The notes under the pieces are model-generated. The model did no database searches. It had not been told where the DNA came from and was given only the letters and a program-made list of their open reading frames with translations. This document shows positions 1 through 8,500 of a DNA stretch of 30,801 nt, in pieces. Source of the DNA: JAEUIZ01 sp046155605 (GTDB lineage: Bacteria; Planctomycetota; Phycisphaerae; Phycisphaerales; UBA1924); the NCBI GenBank assembly GCA_046155605.1, contig JBJXFQ010000113.1:1-30801 (forward strand). Reading direction: 5' to 3'. Every line of letters begins with the position of its first letter. Position 1 is the stretch's first letter. Both the position numbers and the translations under genes were made by a program.

Positions 1-81
1 CTCCCGCATCAGCGTCAGATAGGGCGGCACGAACTCCCATTCGTCATCCTTGACGTCCGTCGGATACGGCTTCCTTGCCAT
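1..81 (-). CDS. IS5-family transposase, N-terminal fragment (partial at window edge)
   Basis: The 27 visible residues start MARKPYPTDVKDDEWEF and continue PPYLTLMRE. This is the standard opening of IS5-family DDE transposases (R-K-x-Y-P-[ST]-D-[LV]-x-D-x-E-W, followed by a P-Y-L segment). The frame is open to base 1. The ATG at 81-79 is preceded by GGAAGGG (82-88), a usable ribosome binding site although very close to the start. The DDE catalytic residues lie outside the window, so whether the gene is intact is unknown. Confidence 0.7.
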   Translation of the reverse strand, partial: MARKPYPTDVKDDEWEFVPPYLTLMRE

Positions 82-124
82 ACCCTTCCATCGGACCTCC
101 GACGACAAAGTCCATAACACCCTC
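1..124 (-). mobile_element. 5' end of an IS5-family insertion sequence, cut by the window edge
   Basis: The minus strand holds the start of an IS5-family transposase (bases 81 to 1). Its upstream leader ends in GAGGGTGTTATGGAC (read on the minus strand from base 124), which looks like an IS5-type terminal inverted repeat. Just outside lies TAG (125-127), then the interior of an unrelated IS3-type transposase frame, so base 124/125 is probably the element boundary and TAG may be part of a short target duplication. The other end is outside the window, so the inverted repeat and the duplication cannot be confirmed here. Confidence 0.6.
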
Positions 125-127
125 TAG

Positions 128-364
128 GAGAATGGGTACATCGAGAGTATCTACGGCAAGCGGCGCGAAGCACTCTCGATCGGCAAGATCTTTCGCACGC
201 TGACGGAGGCGAACTTGTTGATCGAACGATCGAGTGATGACTACAACCTGATCAGATCACACTGCAGATTGGGATACCGGCCGCCCGCACTGGAAGCGAT
301 ATGTGGGGGCGGTCAGACGTGTCGAACCACTTGTCGACGAGTCATCGCCAATGGCGAGATGTAG
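128..364 (+). pseudogene. IS3-family transposase (OrfB/integrase core) C-terminal remnant
   Basis: Translation from base 128 gives E-N-G-Y-I-E-S at the start, then IFRTLTEANLLIE, then YNLIRSHCRLGYRPP at about 242-286. This matches the C-terminal part of the IS3-family integrase core, whose usual form is ENGYIESFNGKLRDE, then IFYTLxEAQxLIE, then YNxxRPHSALGYRPPAP. Several conserved positions are changed (FNG to IYG, RPH to RSH), the frame is preceded by a TAG and there is no start codon. Only about 60 C-terminal residues remain, followed by unrelated codons up to the TAG at 362. It is a dead fragment that probably received the adjacent IS5-type element. Confidence 0.75.
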
Positions 365-484
365 TCGAGCACACTCTCAAGACGTTGGGAACCCCGATGG
401 GCATGGCAGTGCAGTTCACCACGCCTGTCACGCTTCGGCCGTGGAACCCGTAACTTTCTAATCCGTCGTGGGCGAAGAAGATCG

Positions 485-1549
485 CTAATGCGCCAACTGC
501 GGCAGGAGCCGCTCGATCGTCTCCAGCGCGGCGTGCAGGTATTTCGGGCTGCTCTCCCCGCCGCCCGCGACCATGTTGACCGGCGCGATCGAGGCCATCA
601 GCAGCCGGCGCAGGTTCGCGATCGCGCCGTAGTCGCCGTCGGTCGGCAGGCCAATTTCGCGGCGGTGGCGGGCAAGCGTCGAGACCACATGCAGTCCGAA
701 GAGTTGGTCCATATGGCCCCAGAACTGGCGTTCGAGATAGACGGCGTCCTCGACCCAGTGGCCCGCATGCACGAGCGCGAGATCGATGAGCACGCACGGA
801 GCACGCGCGACCGAGCCGTTGTCCGCTCGTCCCGCGCCGGCGTTCCTGCCTGCCGCGTCGGCGTTCGCGGTCGCGGCGATCGCCGCCTTCGCTCCCGCCG
901 CGGCCATCCGGCGCATCGCGTTGCCGGGGTGCAGGTCACCATGGCACCACGAGTTGATCGGGCGCGCGTGCCACTTCGCCGTGAGCCGCGGCAGCACGCG
1001 CAGCACCTTCTTCACCGCATCGTTCCAGTGCTGGGCCTCCGGCAGCGCGGATTCGCGGGCCAGGTCGCGGGCCCGGTGGATCAGTTTGTCCCAGTCGAGC
1101 GGCGAGGGCGCGGCCGTGGGCGAGGCCACGCGCGCGGCCCGCGCCTGGAACGCCGCGGCAGCATGGAGCAGTTCGACCGCGGCGTCATGGCTCCATTCAT
1201 GGTGCAGCGTGTGGCCGTCGAGTCGCTCGACGACCAGCCAAGCCAGGTCATAGCCCCCGAGGCGCTCGTCGCTGGCGAGTACGCGCGGCGTCGGGCAAAG
1301 CCGGTCGCCGCTGTCGCTAAGCGCCCGCGTCCAGCGATATTCCGTCGGCCCAACGGGCATCTTCACCATCACCGGCACCGGCCCTTCGTCGCAGTGCCAG
1401 GTGGCAAAGGCCGTGGCCGCGCCCCCGCGCTGCCAGGTCGATCGGAACCACGCCGCGTCGGTGAGACGACCCGCGCATTGGTGGACCAGCACCGGCCCCA
1501 GCGTGGCCGCCAGTTCTGATGTGTCAACAGCGTGCAAAGGGTCGTTCAT
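485..1549 (-). CDS. aminoglycoside phosphotransferase (APH)-family kinase-like protein
   Basis: This 354-residue protein has the protein-kinase-like fold of the APH/choline-kinase family. The catalytic loop HGDLHPGN is at residues 203-210 (D205 catalytic base, N210 metal ligand), the second metal Asp is in LIDLA (D256), and VMVKMP around K63 fits the ATP-contacting lysine. The N-lobe also shows the usual VVERLDG segment (107-113). Between the catalytic loop and D256 lies an Ala-rich low-complexity insert (about 216-250) that most family members lack. The gene is third in a minus-strand operon after the HAD phosphatase and rsmA, and its ATG overlaps the rsmA stop (ATGA, 1549-1546), which suggests translational coupling. 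The substrate cannot be told from sequence, and antibiotic resistance should not be assumed. Confidence 0.85.
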   Translation of the reverse strand: MNDPLHAVDTSELAATLGPVLVHQCAGRLTDAAWFRSTWQRGGAATAFATWHCDEGPVPVMVKMPVGPTEYRWTRALSDSGDRLCPTPRVLASDERLGGYDLAWLVVERLDGHTLHHEWSHDAAVELLHAAAAFQARAARVASPTAAPSPLDWDKLIHRARDLARESALPEAQHWNDAVKKVLRVLPRLTAKWHARPINSWCHGDLHPGNAMRRMAAAGAKAAIAATANADAAGRNAGAGRADNGSVARAPCVLIDLALVHAGHWVEDAVYLERQFWGHMDQLFGLHVVSTLARHRREIGLPTDGDYGAIANLRRLLMASIAPVNMVAGGGESSPKYLHAALETIERLLPQLAH

Positions 1550-2448
1550 GATCGCTGCGGCGCGCCCGGATCGGCCTTCCCGGCTTGGTCCATGCGCCCA
1601 AGCCTAGCCTCCAACAGCGCGATAACCGTCGGTGTGGCCAGGTCCTCGATGCGGTTCTCGGGCCTGACGCCCTCGGGCCACGGGAAATCGCGCCCCAGCA
1701 CCGACCCGAGTTGCTTGCGACGGCTGGCGAACATCGTCTGGCAGAAATCCGCGAGCGCGCGCGCAAGCCCTGGTGTGAGCCGCGGCGTCAACACAGCCGC
1801 CGGCGCGCGCACGATCGCGACCATCGCGCTCGCCACCTCCGGCCTTGGCCAGAAGCACTCGGCGGGCAGGTCCGCGATCCGCTCGACCCGCGCCATCGCC
1901 TGCGCGACAATGCCCAGCGGCCCGCGCTCGGACGTGCCCGGCCCGGCGAGCAGCCGATCCGCCACCTCGCGCTGGATCGTGACATGCAGCGACGCGCACT
2001 GTGGGTGATCGATGAGCAGGGCGAGCATGACGCCCGACGCCGCACCATATGGAAGGTTGGCGACGAGGCGAAAAGGGCCGGGGCCAAGGGCCGCGAGCAC
2101 CGGCTCGGCGAGGCGTGCCTTGCTCGCGAGGCAATCCCCTTCGATGAGTTCGAAGGAGGCCCGCGGATGGAGCGCCGAGACGCGCGGTCCGAGTTCGGAC
2201 CGTAACAGTGCGGCAAGGCCTCGGTCGAGTTCGCACGCGACAACGCAGGCACCGCGTTCGAGGAGGCCTTCGGTCAGCGCGCCGGTGCCGGGGCCGATTT
2301 CGAGGACGCGATCGCCCGGCCCGATGCCCGAGGCCTCGATCAGCCGACGGATCAGGTTGTGGTCGATGAGGAAGTTCTGCCCGAGCGCCTTCCTCGGCGA
2401 GAGCCCGTGTGCCGCGAGCAGCCCGCGGATCTGCGTGAGCGTCTGCAT
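1546..2448 (-). CDS. rsmA: 16S rRNA (adenine(1518)-N(6)/adenine(1519)-N(6))-dimethyltransferase
   Basis: RsmA/KsgA dimethylates two adjacent adenines in the 3' terminal hairpin of 16S rRNA late in 30S assembly, using S-adenosylmethionine. Visible motifs are LGQNFL near residues 22-27, the SAM-binding EIGPGTG at 50-56, acidic ELD at 73-75 and the catalytic NLPYG at 131-135 (family N-[IL]-P-Y). At 300 residues it is slightly longer than the usual 260-280. I chose the ATG at 2448 because GGGGA (2455-2459, minus strand) lies six bases upstream. That ATG also overlaps the TAA of the HAD gene as TAATG, whereas the in-frame ATG at 2454 abuts the GGGGA. It is the middle gene of a tightly coupled operon and its stop overlaps the APH-like start. 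Confidence 0.95.
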   Translation of the reverse strand: MQTLTQIRGLLAAHGLSPRKALGQNFLIDHNLIRRLIEASGIGPGDRVLEIGPGTGALTEGLLERGACVVACELDRGLAALLRSELGPRVSALHPRASFELIEGDCLASKARLAEPVLAALGPGPFRLVANLPYGAASGVMLALLIDHPQCASLHVTIQREVADRLLAGPGTSERGPLGIVAQAMARVERIADLPAECFWPRPEVASAMVAIVRAPAAVLTPRLTPGLARALADFCQTMFASRRKQLGSVLGRDFPWPEGVRPENRIEDLATPTVIALLEARLGRMDQAGKADPGAPQRS

Positions 2449-3347
2449 TACCATTCCCCATCGAGGACACGGCGGATCGCGTGGGCGACGCCGTCGTCGT
2501 CGTGGCGAAGCGTCTCGCGCCTCGCCGCGGCCCGCACGCTGGGCACGGCGTTGCCCATCGCCACGCCCAAGCCGGCCTGCGTAATCATGGGCAGGTCATT
2601 CACCTCGTCGCCGATGGCGCAGATGCGCTCGTCGGGGATGCCGTCCTGATCGGCGAGCCAGCGGATGGCGCTCCATTTGCTGGCGCGGGCGTCGAAGATC
2701 TCGAGGATGTGCGGGCGCTCGTCCTCATTCTCGCCCCCAGCCTCGCCGGCATGACTGTGGATGACGCGCCCAAAGGCGTGCATGACGGCACGGCCCTGGA
2801 CTTGGCGTTCCAGTTCGGCGGCGATCCTCGCAAGCCGGCCCGATGGCCCGCTGATGCCGAAGCGCACGGTGTGGTCAGGGTGCTCGTCCTGCTCGATGTG
2901 CTCGACAAAGCGGACGCGCACCTGCCAGCGCGCGAACCAGTCGTGCATGTCGGCCTCGAGTTCGTGGCGGCCCGTGCCATGAACCACGACATAGTCGAGC
3001 GAGGCGGGCTCGGGATCCTTGAGGATCAGCACCGGTCGCTCGTGGCCCAGAAGCGTACGTGCGGCCCGCGCCACGAGTTCCGGTTCGAGCGCGAAGCGAT
3101 GGAGTGTGCGGCGCTTGCGCGGGCACGCGATGATCGAGCCTCCCGCCACCGCCACCGGCCCGTCCTGGCCGATGCGATCGAGCGTCTGCTCGCACTCCGG
3201 CAGCGCGCGGCCCGTGCAGATCACCACGCGAACCCCCGCGGCACGGGCATCATCCAGCGCCAGACGATTCGCCTCCGAGACCTCGCGCGACGAGTTCAGC
3301 AGCGTCCCGTCAAGGTCGATGGCGATCATGTCGTAGCGTGGGGGCAT
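2448..3347 (-). CDS. Cof-type HAD-IIB family phosphatase
   Basis: A haloacid-dehalogenase superfamily hydrolase that removes phosphate from a small metabolite, probably a sugar phosphate or nucleotide. Motif I is DLDGT (residues 11-15, both Asp present), motif II is CTGR (44-47) and motif IV is GDEVND (246-251) followed by GVAMGNA. The long central region (about 85-200) corresponds to the C2B cap of the Cof/YidA group, and 299 residues is slightly above the usual 260-290. It is the first gene of the HAD-rsmA-APH operon. No good ribosome binding site precedes the ATG at 3347; an internal ATG at 3329 (MIAIDLDG) is the alternative. The substrate is not predictable. Confidence 0.9.
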   Translation of the reverse strand: MPPRYDMIAIDLDGTLLNSSREVSEANRLALDDARAAGVRVVICTGRALPECEQTLDRIGQDGPVAVAGGSIIACPRKRRTLHRFALEPELVARAARTLLGHERPVLILKDPEPASLDYVVVHGTGRHELEADMHDWFARWQVRVRFVEHIEQDEHPDHTVRFGISGPSGRLARIAAELERQVQGRAVMHAFGRVIHSHAGEAGGENEDERPHILEIFDARASKWSAIRWLADQDGIPDERICAIGDEVNDLPMITQAGLGVAMGNAVPSVRAAARRETLRHDDDGVAHAIRRVLDGEW

Positions 3348-3401
3348 TCGCGATCACTTTAGGAATGTGCGCGATCCACCAGCCGAAGCCTCATCCAAAG
3401 A

Positions 3402-3421
3402 CACCGGTCGGGAGACCGGTG
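3402..3421. repeat. palindromic hairpin, 8-bp perfect stem
   Basis: CACCGGTC (3402-3409) and GACCGGTG (3414-3421) are perfect inverted copies around a four-base loop. There is no T-run, so it is not a typical intrinsic terminator. It lies in the 143-bp gap between the HAD gene start and the end of the next minus-strand gene, with two similar palindromes in the same gap, and may belong to a REP-like intergenic repeat family. Confidence 0.6.
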
Positions 3422-3440
3422 CCACCAAAGCCGAAAGAAC

Positions 3441-3490
3441 GTCGCCCTGGAGGTACGACCCTACTCAACATGTCGCCTCGGAGAGGCGAC
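3441..3490. repeat. two related 19-bp palindromic units (3441-3459 and 3472-3490)
   Basis: GTCGCCTC and GAGGCGAC form a perfect 8-bp stem with loop GGA at 3472-3490, directly after the stop codon of the minus-strand gene ending at 3491. A degenerate copy with the same frame (GTCGCC at the left, CGAC at the right, 14 of 19 bases equal by hand count) lies at 3441-3459, and both are followed by CTAC. The placement would allow a 3'-end or REP-like role; no T-tract is present. Confidence 0.5.
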
Positions 3491-4231
3491 CTACCCAAGA
3501 CCCCGCACGGGCACCAGTGCGATCGTGCAGACGGCATTGCCCAGCAGGTCCGGAATCCGCACCCGCGTGCGGATCGGCGCGGCGATCGGAAGTTCGCGGT
3601 CGAGCATCCGGTGGGCCAGCACGCCTAGGTCATGGTCCGCGGTCGGTTCGTCCGCCGTGAAGAGCACGACCACCACGCCGGCATGGACGATCAGCGGATC
3701 GCGCGCGAGTTTGGTGGCGTCGGCGATGGGGCCGCGGAGCAGTTCGGAGGCATACGTCTTGTTTGACGTGAGCACGCCCGCGGAGAGCCCGTGCTGCATG
3801 ACGACTTTCACTTCGAGCCACAGCGCCTCGCTCGGCGATGCCGCCCCACCGCTTCCCTCGGCTGGCTGCGTTCTCAGCGCGACCTCCTCGAACAGCGTCC
3901 CCGCGAGTCTGGCGGCCTCACGATCTCGCACGACCGCATCCGCCAGCGTTCCCGGCCGCTCCGTCAACACGATGTCGCACCGTTCCCGCTCGTTGTGCCT
4001 TGGCAGCCTCCGCGGCGGGGTCGGATAGGGCTGCTCCTGATGGACACCAAACCCGGCCTCCGCAAAGCCCGCCGCCAGCAGCGGATGGAACCCGAGTTCG
4101 ACGAGCGAATCCAACCCGCGGACGGCCTGTTCGCCGGCCGTGGCGTGCGCGCGGGCGGCGAGCGCCTCCGCCGCGATCTCGGCGATCGCCTCGTATGACC
4201 ACATCGTCGCCAGCATAGGCTTTGGTATCAT
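3491..4231 (-). CDS. protein of unknown function, possible PD-(D/E)XK nuclease-like core
   Basis: I do not recognise this family by name. With the start at 4231 (MIPKPMLATMW) it has 246 residues. It begins with a helical segment (about 11-60), followed by ERCDIVLTE at 83-91 and ALWLEVKVV at 136-144. D86 plus E140-x-K142, on predicted beta strands separated by a helical stretch, resemble the D...ExK active site of PD-(D/E)XK nuclease-fold proteins. The C-terminus has strand-rich segments (VVVVLFTAD at 186-194). No signal peptide is seen. Other in-frame ATGs at 4216 and 4204 are possible starts, and none has a clear ribosome binding site; the frame also extends upstream to 4315, into the promoter region of the divergent gene. 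Nuclease activity is inference. Confidence 0.6.
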   Translation of the reverse strand: MIPKPMLATMWSYEAIAEIAAEALAARAHATAGEQAVRGLDSLVELGFHPLLAAGFAEAGFGVHQEQPYPTPPRRLPRHNERERCDIVLTERPGTLADAVVRDREAARLAGTLFEEVALRTQPAEGSGGAASPSEALWLEVKVVMQHGLSAGVLTSNKTYASELLRGPIADATKLARDPLIVHAGVVVVLFTADEPTADHDLGVLAHRMLDRELPIAAPIRTRVRIPDLLGNAVCTIALVPVRGLG

Positions 4232-4265
4232 CGGCACCCGTCGGGCTTGCCCGGTTCGTAGCATT

Positions 4266-4297
4266 CTGGATCTCCCAAGCACTCTGGATTTCCCAAG
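4266..4297 (+). repeat. direct repeat of 14 bp in the leader of the binding-protein gene
   Basis: CTGGATCTCCCAAG (4266-4279) and CTGGATTTCCCAAG (4284-4297) differ at one base and start 18 bp apart, immediately upstream of the start codon at 4306. The second copy contains the A-A-G-G-A-A ribosome binding site edge (4295-4300). It may be a chance local duplication or a binding site. Confidence 0.4.
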
Positions 4298-4305
4298 GAA
4301 CGGCA

Positions 4306-5472
4306 ATGAGAACACTCCGCGATCGACTGGTCCGCGCCGGGCTTGCCCTGGCCGCCCTCGCCACCCTTGCCGCGCCCGCCTGCGGCCGCCAGCCCACCGA
4401 AACCATCAAGATCGGGCACTACGCCTCGCTGACGGGCTCGGAGGCAACGTTCGGGAAGTCGACGGACAACGGGATTCGCCTTGCGGTCGATGAGGTCAAC
4501 GCCAAGGGCGGCGTCACGATCGCGGGCAAGGCCTACAAGATCGAGTTGGTCTCTGACGACACCGAGGGCAAGCCCGACAAGGCCGGCACCGTTGTCACCA
4601 AACTGATCACCAAGGACAAGGTCAAGGCCGTGCTGGGCGAGGTGGCATCGAGCGTGTCGCTACAAGGCGCGCCGGTCTGCCAAGCCTACGGCGTTCCGAT
4701 GATCACGCCGAGTTCGACGAACTACACGGTGACGCAGAAGGGGAACATGATCTTCCGCGTTTGTTTCATCGATCCCTTCCAGGGGTTCGCGTGCGCAAAG
4801 TTCACGAAAGACGAGTTGAAACTGACGAAGGCGGCGATCCTCTTCGACCAGGCCGCGGCGTACTCGGTGGGCCTCAAGGACGAGTACATCAAGCACTTCA
4901 AGAGCATGGGCGGGACGATCGTGAGCGAGCAGGCCTATACGAAAGGCGCGACGGATTTCAACGCGCAACTCACCCGCATCCGCGAGACCAACCCGGAGGT
5001 GATCTTCATCCCCGGCTATTACAGCGACATCGCAAAGATCTCGATCCAGGCGCGGAAACTGGGGATGACCATGCCGCTGCTTGGCGGCGACGGGTGGGAC
5101 TCGGAGGAACTGGCCAAGAACGCGGGGAGCGCGATCGAGGGCTGCTTCTATTCGAACCACTACGCCCCGGACCAGCCGACCGAGGCGATCCAGACGTTCG
5201 TGAGCAAGTATCAGCAGCGGTTCGGGGGCGTGCCGGACGGGCTGGCGGCGCTCGGGTATGACGCGGCGAACGTGCTCTTTGACGCGATGACGCGGGCCAA
5301 GAGCCACGGCGGCAAGGACCTCCGGGACGCGATCGCGGCGACCAAGGACTTCAAGGCCGTCACGGGGACCATCACGATCAACGCGCAGCGTGACGCGGTG
5401 AAGCCGGCGGTGATCGTGGAACACAAGGGCGGGAAGTGGGCCTTCCGGGCCGCCATCGAGCCGCAGCGATAA
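4306..5472 (+). CDS. branched-chain amino acid-type ABC transporter substrate-binding protein
   Basis: A periplasmic-binding-protein fold I protein of the LivJ/Leu-Ile-Val-binding group (388 residues). The ATG at 4306 follows AAGGAA (4295-4300) at five bases and opens an N-terminal signal (MRTLRDRLVRAGLALAALA) ending at APAC-G. This could be a lipoprotein site, although the lipobox lacks the usual Leu, or an ordinary signal-peptidase site. The mature part starts ETIKIGHYASLTGSEA, the typical first strand and ligand-contacting loop, followed by a KSTDNGIRLAVDEVN helix, VLGEVASSVSLQGAP and a PSSTNYTVT segment, all usual for this family. No permease or ATPase gene (livHMGF) lies nearby, so its transporter must be elsewhere or it acts alone, for example in sensing. 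The ligand is not predictable; amino acids, amides and urea are known for the family. Confidence 0.9.
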   Translation: MRTLRDRLVRAGLALAALATLAAPACGRQPTETIKIGHYASLTGSEATFGKSTDNGIRLAVDEVNAKGGVTIAGKAYKIELVSDDTEGKPDKAGTVVTKLITKDKVKAVLGEVASSVSLQGAPVCQAYGVPMITPSSTNYTVTQKGNMIFRVCFIDPFQGFACAKFTKDELKLTKAAILFDQAAAYSVGLKDEYIKHFKSMGGTIVSEQAYTKGATDFNAQLTRIRETNPEVIFIPGYYSDIAKISIQARKLGMTMPLLGGDGWDSEELAKNAGSAIEGCFYSNHYAPDQPTEAIQTFVSKYQQRFGGVPDGLAALGYDAANVLFDAMTRAKSHGGKDLRDAIAATKDFKAVTGTITINAQRDAVKPAVIVEHKGGKWAFRAAIEPQR

Positions 5473-5520
5473 GCACGCCCGCCGCCTCACGCACCAGTTC
5501 GCGGCAAAGTCGTCCCTGAT

Positions 5521-8500
5521 TCAACCCCGGCGAGGGAACGCCGTGAACAACCCAGTTCTCGCCGGGTCTTGCCCCAGGAGATTGGTGAAGAAATCAACCT
5601 GCTGCCTGCCGGGCTCGCCGGGGAATCCCACGTCGATCTTCTTGGACAGTACGAGTTCCTCATCTTCCGTCTGAGTGACGACCGTCGCTTGCACTCTGAC
5701 CGGCCTGTCGACGAACGCCGTCGTCCGGACCTGAAACAGGTTGGCGAGCAGTTGAACAAAGTCCTCGATCAGCGGGTTAGACATGTTGAAGACATGCACC
5801 TGCCCATCGACGGGAAATGCCTTGCGAACGTCGTTGATCTTCACCGCCACGCCGTCGACCTCGATCTCTTGTGCAGCCAGAAGTTTCACGAGCGACTGCA
5901 CAGCGACGTTGAGGAAGGGCCGACCCGAGAGCACGGCTCCGACATGCTCGACGAAGTCCGAGTTCTCGGTGTACACGATCTCGGAGTTGAAGTCCAGTTG
6001 CACGGCGCTGGAAGCGTGCGCAATGAGGTTCAGCGTCCTGACGCTCCCGACCGGTGCCAGTGAGAGCGTCTTGAGCACGCTGTCGAAGCCGTTCTTCAAC
6101 GCCTGACGATCGCCCAACAGCAGGCTCCTGACCGCCGTGGAGTCGGGCAGGAAAATCCCCCTCGAGATGACCTCCTCCAACTCCGCGCCGAAGAGCGGCT
6201 GCGCCTCGGCTGTCTCGGACGCCTTGATCCCCAGCGATGTGGCACCGAAGAAATCCAACTCCTGGAGCGGGACGCCCTCGGGCGTCACCGTCGGCGTGGG
6301 GACCGGCGAATCGGGAGACAGGCCGATGAACGAGCGCAGTGCCGCGTCGTTCCCGATGATCCGATCCAGCGCGGAGTTGCCCGTCGAAGTCGGCGCGGCG
6401 ATGACGCTCGGAGGACTGCCGGCGTTTGATTTCGCGCCCCCGCCGGTGGTGCTCGATCCGCCAGTGCCTGATGTGCTCCCGGTGCCGGACTTCCCGCCGG
6501 TCGAGCCCGAGGCCGCCTTTGCCGCATCGGCCGCCTTCTTCTTCGCGGCCTCCTCGGCGTTCACCACCGCGCCCGCCTCGGTGATGCTCTTGTCCTGGAG
6601 CGACTTCCCGAGTTTGGCCTTCTCCAGGTCCGCCGCGATCTTCTTGCGCTCCGTATCCGCGGTCAGCGCGGCCTTCAGGCTGTCGGTCGCCTGATTTCCC
6701 ACCGCTGTAGCCCCCGCCGCCGACAGTTTCGCCGTCTCGGTGGCGAGTTTGATGGTGTCGGCCAACCCACTCATGTCGCGGAAGATGTTGCCGTTCTGGA
6801 TCGCGGTGAACGCGGCCGCCAGCCCGGTCGGATCGGGCAGCGCCGGCGGCTGCTGGATGCTCACCAGCGGCGAACTGAACTGGCCCGGTGTCAGATTCTC
6901 TTCCGACTTGCGCGTCCCGGTCTGGATCGCGGCGATCTCGGTCGGCTGGATCGGGATCGGCGAATCCTGCCAGTTGAAGAATCGCGTCAGATCAAGTTTC
7001 TCGGCGCAGTTGAACCGCCCGAGCACCGCCTCCGCAAAGACGCCGCCGCTCGAGATTGGCACGATATCGACCTTGGCCTGCCCGATCGTCAACCCGCGGC
7101 TGGCCATGAACGCTCTCCACTCGGCGTCGTTGATCGGGTCGGTGTTGATCTTGAAGGCCAGCGCGTTGCCGACGATGCGCAGCGGGATCGGCTCGGCGAC
7201 CTGCACCAGCGGCACGCTCTGGCCGTTGATCGTGACGCTGAAGGGCGAGAGCAGCCCGGCAAACACCGCGGCATCGAGGCTCCGGAAGATCTCCTGGCTG
7301 TAGTGCAGCCGGTTGTCGTTGAGATGCTGGACAAGGTTTACGTCCGCGCCCGCCGCTCGCACATCGATCAGCCGCGTCTCCGTTGCTCCCTTGGGAACCG
7401 TCACGGTCGGCAGTTCCAGCGGGAACAGGATCCCGTTGCGCGAGAGCGACAGCACGCCCGTCGCGGCGACATCGGCCGCCGGATCGCTCCCTTGGAGCGA
7501 GATACGATCGACCTCGGAGAACGCGATGCTCGAGGACAGGTCGGTGACCCGCGTGCCGTCTCGCAAGATAAAGACGAGCCTGATCGTTCGAACAGTGGTC
7601 TGCACGGCCCCCTCTTCGAGCCGCACATCAGAGGGCACGAAGAGCGACTGTGACCCGCGGCGGATCACGGGTGACTTGATGAACGCCGAAAGCCTCGACG
7701 CCGCGTGCTCCCAGAGGTTGTCCGCCACGTCATCGATCACGGGCGGGCGCGGAGGGCGCGGGGGCGTCGGCGGCGCTTCGGGCGGCTCGGGTGGCTCGAT
7801 GGGACCGCCGGGACGAGTACCGCCCGTGCCGGTGCCTGCAGCCTCGGGTCGAATGCGGGCGAGCGCAACCCGCCGCGTCAGCACGCGTGTGCCGGCGAGA
7901 ACCTCGCTGATGGACCCTCCGACGCCGGGAAACACGGCCCGCCGCTCGGGCACCAGTTCCAGCGTGTCGAAGTTCACCAGCGCATCGCGAATCTCCTCGG
8001 TGAGCGCGGCATCAATGAGCGCCCCGCGAAAGCGCCGAAGCAAGTCGGCGTTGCTGAAGTCCACAAACCGGAACGGCACGAACACCACGCGATCGCACCT
8101 CGAGAGCGAGGTCTCCGTGCGATAGACCTGCACGACCTCGTAATACTGCACCGTCAGCGCGTGCATGTGGTTGTAGTTCGTGATGACGCGGGTCGAGACG
8201 CTCTCATGCTCCGTCTGGCTCACCTCGCGAACCACCGAGGCGCGACGGGTCCGCGCCGAGTGCGCGTTCTGATGCGTCCGGTCGCTGACGTTCTGCAGCA
8301 TCGACGCGCCGATCTCGCGGCTCCCGGCGCTCGTCGCGTAACTATCCGCCGATGTCTTCGTCTTCGAGATGCTCGCGCTCGCCCCGCCGCCGAACGGACC
8401 GATCGAAATCCCCGCCGACGCGCCGGCCTGTTTGGTCGTGGACGAACTCTCCGTATGCGAGAACCCCGACTGCGACTCGCGCGCCACCGCCTCCGTCACC

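Noticed and set aside
4306..5472. Complete Liv-type ABC transporter operon
   Set aside because: Neither permease nor ATPase genes are found on either side; only the binding protein is present.
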